Of a DNA stretch of 5,905 bases, positions 3,968 through 5,905 are shown one piece after another (positions within the stretch are counted from its first letter, which is position 1; each line of letters opens with the position of its first letter). Position numbers and translations under genes: made by a program. The notes beneath the pieces were generated by a model. The model searched no databases, was not told the origin of the DNA, and saw only the letters and a program-made list of their open reading frames with translations. The stretch comes from Nitrospirales bacterium (GTDB lineage Bacteria; Nitrospirota; Thermodesulfovibrionia; Thermodesulfovibrionales; Dissulfurispiraceae): the NCBI GenBank assembly GCA_020846375.1, contig JADLDZ010000120.1:1-5905 (forward strand), in the 5' to 3' direction.

Positions 3968-5071
3968 CTAGCGCTCCCTCTCGTTGCCGATAAACTCTTC
4001 CACCCTCTGCCTCGCCTCTTCATCGGAGAACTGCCTGGGGGGATGCTTCATGAAGTATGCGGATGGGGAAAGGAGCGCGCCTCCGATCCCCCTGTCCTTT
4101 GCGAGCCTGCAGCAGCGGATGGCATCGATCACCACTCCCGCGCTGTTCGGGGAATCCTCCACCGACAGCCGCAGCTCGATATTCAGGGGGACGTTGCCGA
4201 AGCCGCGCCCCTCCATGCGGAGGAAGCATACCTTGTTGTCATTCATCCAGGGGACGTAGTCGGAGGGGCCGATATGGATATCCTCGCTCGTCAGCTGGTG
4301 GGTGATCTGGGAGTGCACCGCCTCGGTCTTCGATATCTTTTTCGATTTGAGCCTGCTGTGGTTCAGCATAGTGAGGAAGTCCGTATTTCCCCCCACGTTC
4401 AACTGATAGGTATGGCGTATCTTGACTCCCCTGTCCATGAAGAGCTTCGCCAGGGTGCGGTGCACGATGGTGGCACCGACCTGCGCCTTGATATCGTCCC
4501 CCACCAGGGGAATGTTCTTCTCCCTGAAACGCCGGCCCCATTCCTCATCGGAGGCGATGAAAACCGGCATGCAGTTGACAAAGGCGACTCCGGCGTCGAG
4601 GCACGCTTGCGCGTAATACCGCGTGGCCTCCTCAGAGCCCACCGGCAGGTAGTTGACCAACATATCGGCATCGCTGTCCCGCAGTACCTGGGCGGCATCA
4701 CAGGGCTTTTCGCCGGAGGGAAGAAAGCGCCTCTCCTCGGGGTAATCGGCCATATGCGCGGCAACCCCGTCGAGGACCGCGCCCATCCGGACCCGCACCG
4801 GGTAGTCGGGAAGATCAGGATAGAAAATCTCCGTGCAGTTCGGCCGGGCGAACACTGCCTCCTTGAGCGGCTTATTCACCTTCCGCACATCGATATCAAA
4901 GGCGGCGACCACTTCGATATCCCCCGGGGCATATCCCCCGAGACGATAATGCATGAGGCCGAGGGACGCATCGGCACAGCTTTCTTCCATGGACTTGTAG
5001 TATTCGATTCCCTGTATCAAAGAACTGGCGCAGTTGCCTATTCCGGCGATTGCGATGCGTATCGTACCCAT
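3968..5071 (-). CDS. ino1: Inositol-3-phosphate synthase (actinobacterial type)
   Basis: This enzyme isomerises D-glucose 6-phosphate to 1D-myo-inositol 3-phosphate using NAD+ as an internal redox cofactor. The protein has 367 residues, the length I recall for the mycobacterial enzyme. It has the Rossmann start IAIAGIGNCASS (6-17), LPVGSEEA (142-149), FVNCMPVFIAS (164-174), VGDDIKAQVGATI (190-202), YQLNVGGNTDF (222-232), the lysine cluster KSKKISKTEAV (242-252), HIGPSD (266-271) and DSPNSAGVVIDAIR (306-319). Together these cover the NAD-binding and catalytic core with no gap. The start at 5071 places the Rossmann motif at the N-terminus, with AGGA 6 bases upstream. A longer frame to 5203 is rejected. 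It is directly followed by the phosphatidyltransferase gene, so the pair should supply an inositol phospholipid. Confidence 0.95.
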   Translation of the reverse strand: MGTIRIAIAGIGNCASSLIQGIEYYKSMEESCADASLGLMHYRLGGYAPGDIEVVAAFDIDVRKVNKPLKEAVFARPNCTEIFYPDLPDYPVRVRMGAVLDGVAAHMADYPEERRFLPSGEKPCDAAQVLRDSDADMLVNYLPVGSEEATRYYAQACLDAGVAFVNCMPVFIASDEEWGRRFREKNIPLVGDDIKAQVGATIVHRTLAKLFMDRGVKIRHTYQLNVGGNTDFLTMLNHSRLKSKKISKTEAVHSQITHQLTSEDIHIGPSDYVPWMNDNKVCFLRMEGRGFGNVPLNIELRLSVEDSPNSAGVVIDAIRCCRLAKDRGIGGALLSPSAYFMKHPPRQFSDEEARQRVEEFIGNERER

Positions 5072-5165
5072 AGTGTGTCCTGTCTCCTCCCCTGTCCATA
5101 TCGATTTACTTCGGCGCGCCTGCTGCTTTCCTGGAGAAAACATGGTGAGAATGCCGTCTATGATC

Positions 5166-5179
5166 TGCCGCTTGCGGCA
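5166..5179 (-). other. Small hairpin in the ino1 leader
   Basis: TGCCGC (5166-5171) and GCGGCA (5174-5179) are inverted repeats that can fold as a 5-bp stem with a 4-base loop. It lies about 95 bases before the ino1 start codon, with no T-run beside it. Confidence 0.3.
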
Positions 5180-5241
5180 AGGACCTCTCTCCGAGCACCC
5201 CAAGGCAGTTGCATACGCCAGGATGCAAATCGCAAATAGAA

Positions 5242-5271
5242 TTTATAAATGAACAGGCATCCTCCTGTCAA
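5242..5271 (-). promoter_or_regulatory. ino1-proximal sigma-70-type promoter
   Basis: On the minus strand a perfect TTGACA (5271-5266) is followed after 18 bases by TATAAA (5247-5242), which matches TATAAT at 5 of 6 positions. The predicted start near 5235 gives a leader of about 163 bases. The spacing is one base above the optimum. Confidence 0.5.
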
Positions 5272-5314
5272 GAGAACTCCCGTCGGTGAAAGACAACAAA
5301 GCAGTTTATTATAA

Positions 5315-5342
5315 ATTGTATCCTATTTTCGAACAATGTCAA
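5315..5342 (-). promoter_or_regulatory. ino1-distal sigma-70-type promoter
   Basis: On the minus strand a perfect TTGACA (5342-5337) is followed after 16 bases by TACAAT (5320-5315), which matches the -10 consensus at 5 of 6 positions. AT-rich DNA follows. The predicted start is near 5308, about 236 bases before the ino1 ATG. Confidence 0.6.
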
Positions 5343-5389
5343 CGCAATTGGCCGGGTGTGATGCAAAGTGAAGGCATGAAAAAGCTCTC

Positions 5390-5409
5390 AGGGGCAGGAG
5401 AGGGGCAGG
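5390..5409. repeat. Two copies of AGGGGCAGG, 11-bp period
   Basis: AGGGGCAGG occurs at 5390-5398 and again at 5401-5409 in a purine-rich run. Two copies are too few to assign a role. Confidence 0.4.
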
Positions 5410-5442
5410 GGGAAAAGAGATTCTGTACAGGTATCCTCTGGT

Positions 5443-5470
5443 GAGGGGCGAGGGGGCACCCTCTGCCCTC
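5443..5470 (-). terminator. Bulged G/C-rich hairpin after recO
   Basis: Bases 5443-5454 and 5459-5470 can form 11 base pairs with two single-base bulges around a GGCA loop. It is 50 bases past the recO stop codon, where a terminator is expected. No T-run follows on the minus strand, so intrinsic termination is doubtful. Confidence 0.3.
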
Positions 5471-5519
5471 ATTATTCCCTTACCACTCTCCACTGTCTTT
5501 TGTGAGGCGGGGGAGATTT

Positions 5520-5905
5520 TCAGGAAGAAATGTCTTCCAGGTACTTCCGGGAGGAAACGCGGGGAGGACCCAGAGCATACCGGATATGGGAGTCGATGAT
5601 GCTTTCCACTTCGGATAGGAGGGATTCCGGGGCGTTGATCCTGTCGACCACCGCGGAGTTCCACTGGAGGAGACTCCGGTAAAACCTGAGGGCGCCTCCG
5701 GAGAGTCGCATGGATGTCTCCCCATTCCCCTCGCAGCGGGGACAGACTACGGCCCCATGGGGCAGGCAGAAGGCATGTCGGCGGTCTGTCGCTGCGGAAT
5801 CACCCTGCAGCAGCGCGCTTCCGCAGGTGCCGCATACGTCGAGCCTGGGAGAATAACCGGCCATATCGAGGAACTTTATTTTATAGTAGAGATAAAGAAG
5901 GGTGC
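5520..5905 (-). CDS. recO: DNA repair protein RecO, C-terminal part (cut by right edge)
   Basis: RecO loads RecA onto SSB-coated DNA together with RecR in the RecF pathway and anneals complementary strands. About 127 codons are visible, roughly the C-terminal half of a typical protein of about 240 residues. The frame stays open to the window edge. The N-terminal OB-fold lies outside. The visible part shows the family motif FLDMAGYSPRLDVCGTCG and, about 30 residues later, VVCPRC. These give a four-cysteine zinc site (C-x2-C and C-x2-C) like that of Deinococcus and Bacillus RecO, which E. coli RecO lacks. A helical C-terminus (SGGALRFYRSLLQW onward) follows and ends with TGA. An internal ATG at 5864 is not the start, because conserved residues precede it. 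Confidence 0.88.
   Translation of the reverse strand, partial: TLLYLYYKIKFLDMAGYSPRLDVCGTCGSALLQGDSAATDRRHAFCLPHGAVVCPRCEGNGETSMRLSGGALRFYRSLLQWNSAVVDRINAPESLLSEVESIIDSHIRYALGPPRVSSRKYLEDISS

Larger units (their letters stand above)
5072..5519 (-). other. 448-bp non-coding gap between recO and ino1
   Basis: No credible gene is present. Frames crossing this gap have no family character and lack ribosome-binding sites. It holds a bulged G-rich hairpin after recO (5443-5470), a purine-rich direct repeat (5390-5409), two sigma-70-type promoters aimed at ino1, and a small palindrome (5166-5179). The ino1 leader would be about 236 or 163 bases, depending on the promoter used. I recognise no known riboswitch in it. 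Confidence 0.55.

Noticed and set aside
3005..5239. Very long plus-strand reading frame of about 744 codons opposite DUF948, the phosphatidyltransferase and ino1
   Set aside because: It spans three well-supported minus-strand genes and their intergenic gaps. Its translation has no recognisable domain, and its openness reflects codon bias of the opposite strand.
5323..5725. Minus-strand frames of 113 and 81 codons in and beside the recO end
   Set aside because: They are out of frame with recO, cross the G-rich hairpin and promoter, and show no family similarity.

Overview
The window looks like chromosomal DNA from a Gram-negative anaerobe or microaerophile. Nitrospirota (Thermodesulfovibrio-like) or a deltaproteobacterial lineage (Desulfobacterota/Geobacter-like) fit best. 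This placement is inferred from gene families and promoter types only: a secreted proline-rich WYR/GPW protein of a kind I associate with these groups, a ferredoxin fused to a cysteine-rich domain, a sigma-54-type promoter, an FNR/CRP-type operator, and DUF948/YtxH envelope proteins. No mobile element, CRISPR array, rRNA or tRNA was seen.

Left part, plus strand. Bases 1-86 may hold the last codons of a gene cut by the edge. Bases 87-443 are a dense non-coding control region. It holds a nested inverted repeat, seven copies of a strictly 10-bp-periodic TCTGT motif (141-210, with a slipped eighth copy to about 219), a 15-bp perfect dyad (227-241), an IHF-like site (354-366) and a near-consensus sigma-54 -24/-12 promoter (382-397). 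These lead into a small exported protein with a PP-VV repeat, a WYR/GPW domain and a His/Lys-rich tail (444-947), followed by a perfect 17-bp terminator hairpin. Next comes a ferredoxin-domain protein (1193-1960). Its upstream region has an FNR/CRP-family palindrome centred about 42 bp before the predicted transcription start.

Right part, minus strand, read from right to left. The C-terminal half of RecO runs in from the right edge. A 448-bp non-coding gap follows with two sigma-70-type promoters pointing at ino1, which encodes a 367-residue actinobacterial-type inositol-3-phosphate synthase. A CDP-alcohol phosphatidyltransferase gene starts at TTG directly after the ino1 stop codon. After 118 bp come a DUF948 membrane protein and a YtxH protein as a tight pair, then a strong hairpin, then tadA (tRNA adenosine deaminase). 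tadA converges with the ferredoxin gene so tightly that both stop codons lie within one CTAG.

Function. ino1 plus the phosphatidyltransferase form a compact route from glucose 6-phosphate through inositol 3-phosphate to phosphatidylinositol phosphate. This suggests an inositol phospholipid in the membrane. The DUF948/YtxH pair probably acts at the envelope, but its role is unknown. recO and tadA are housekeeping genes. The plus-strand genes look conditionally controlled: the exported protein by sigma-54 and an enhancer-binding activator, and the ferredoxin protein by a redox- or NO-responsive FNR/CRP-family regulator. No complete new defence or mobile system is visible. The least explained element is the 10-bp repeat array with the sigma-54 control region.
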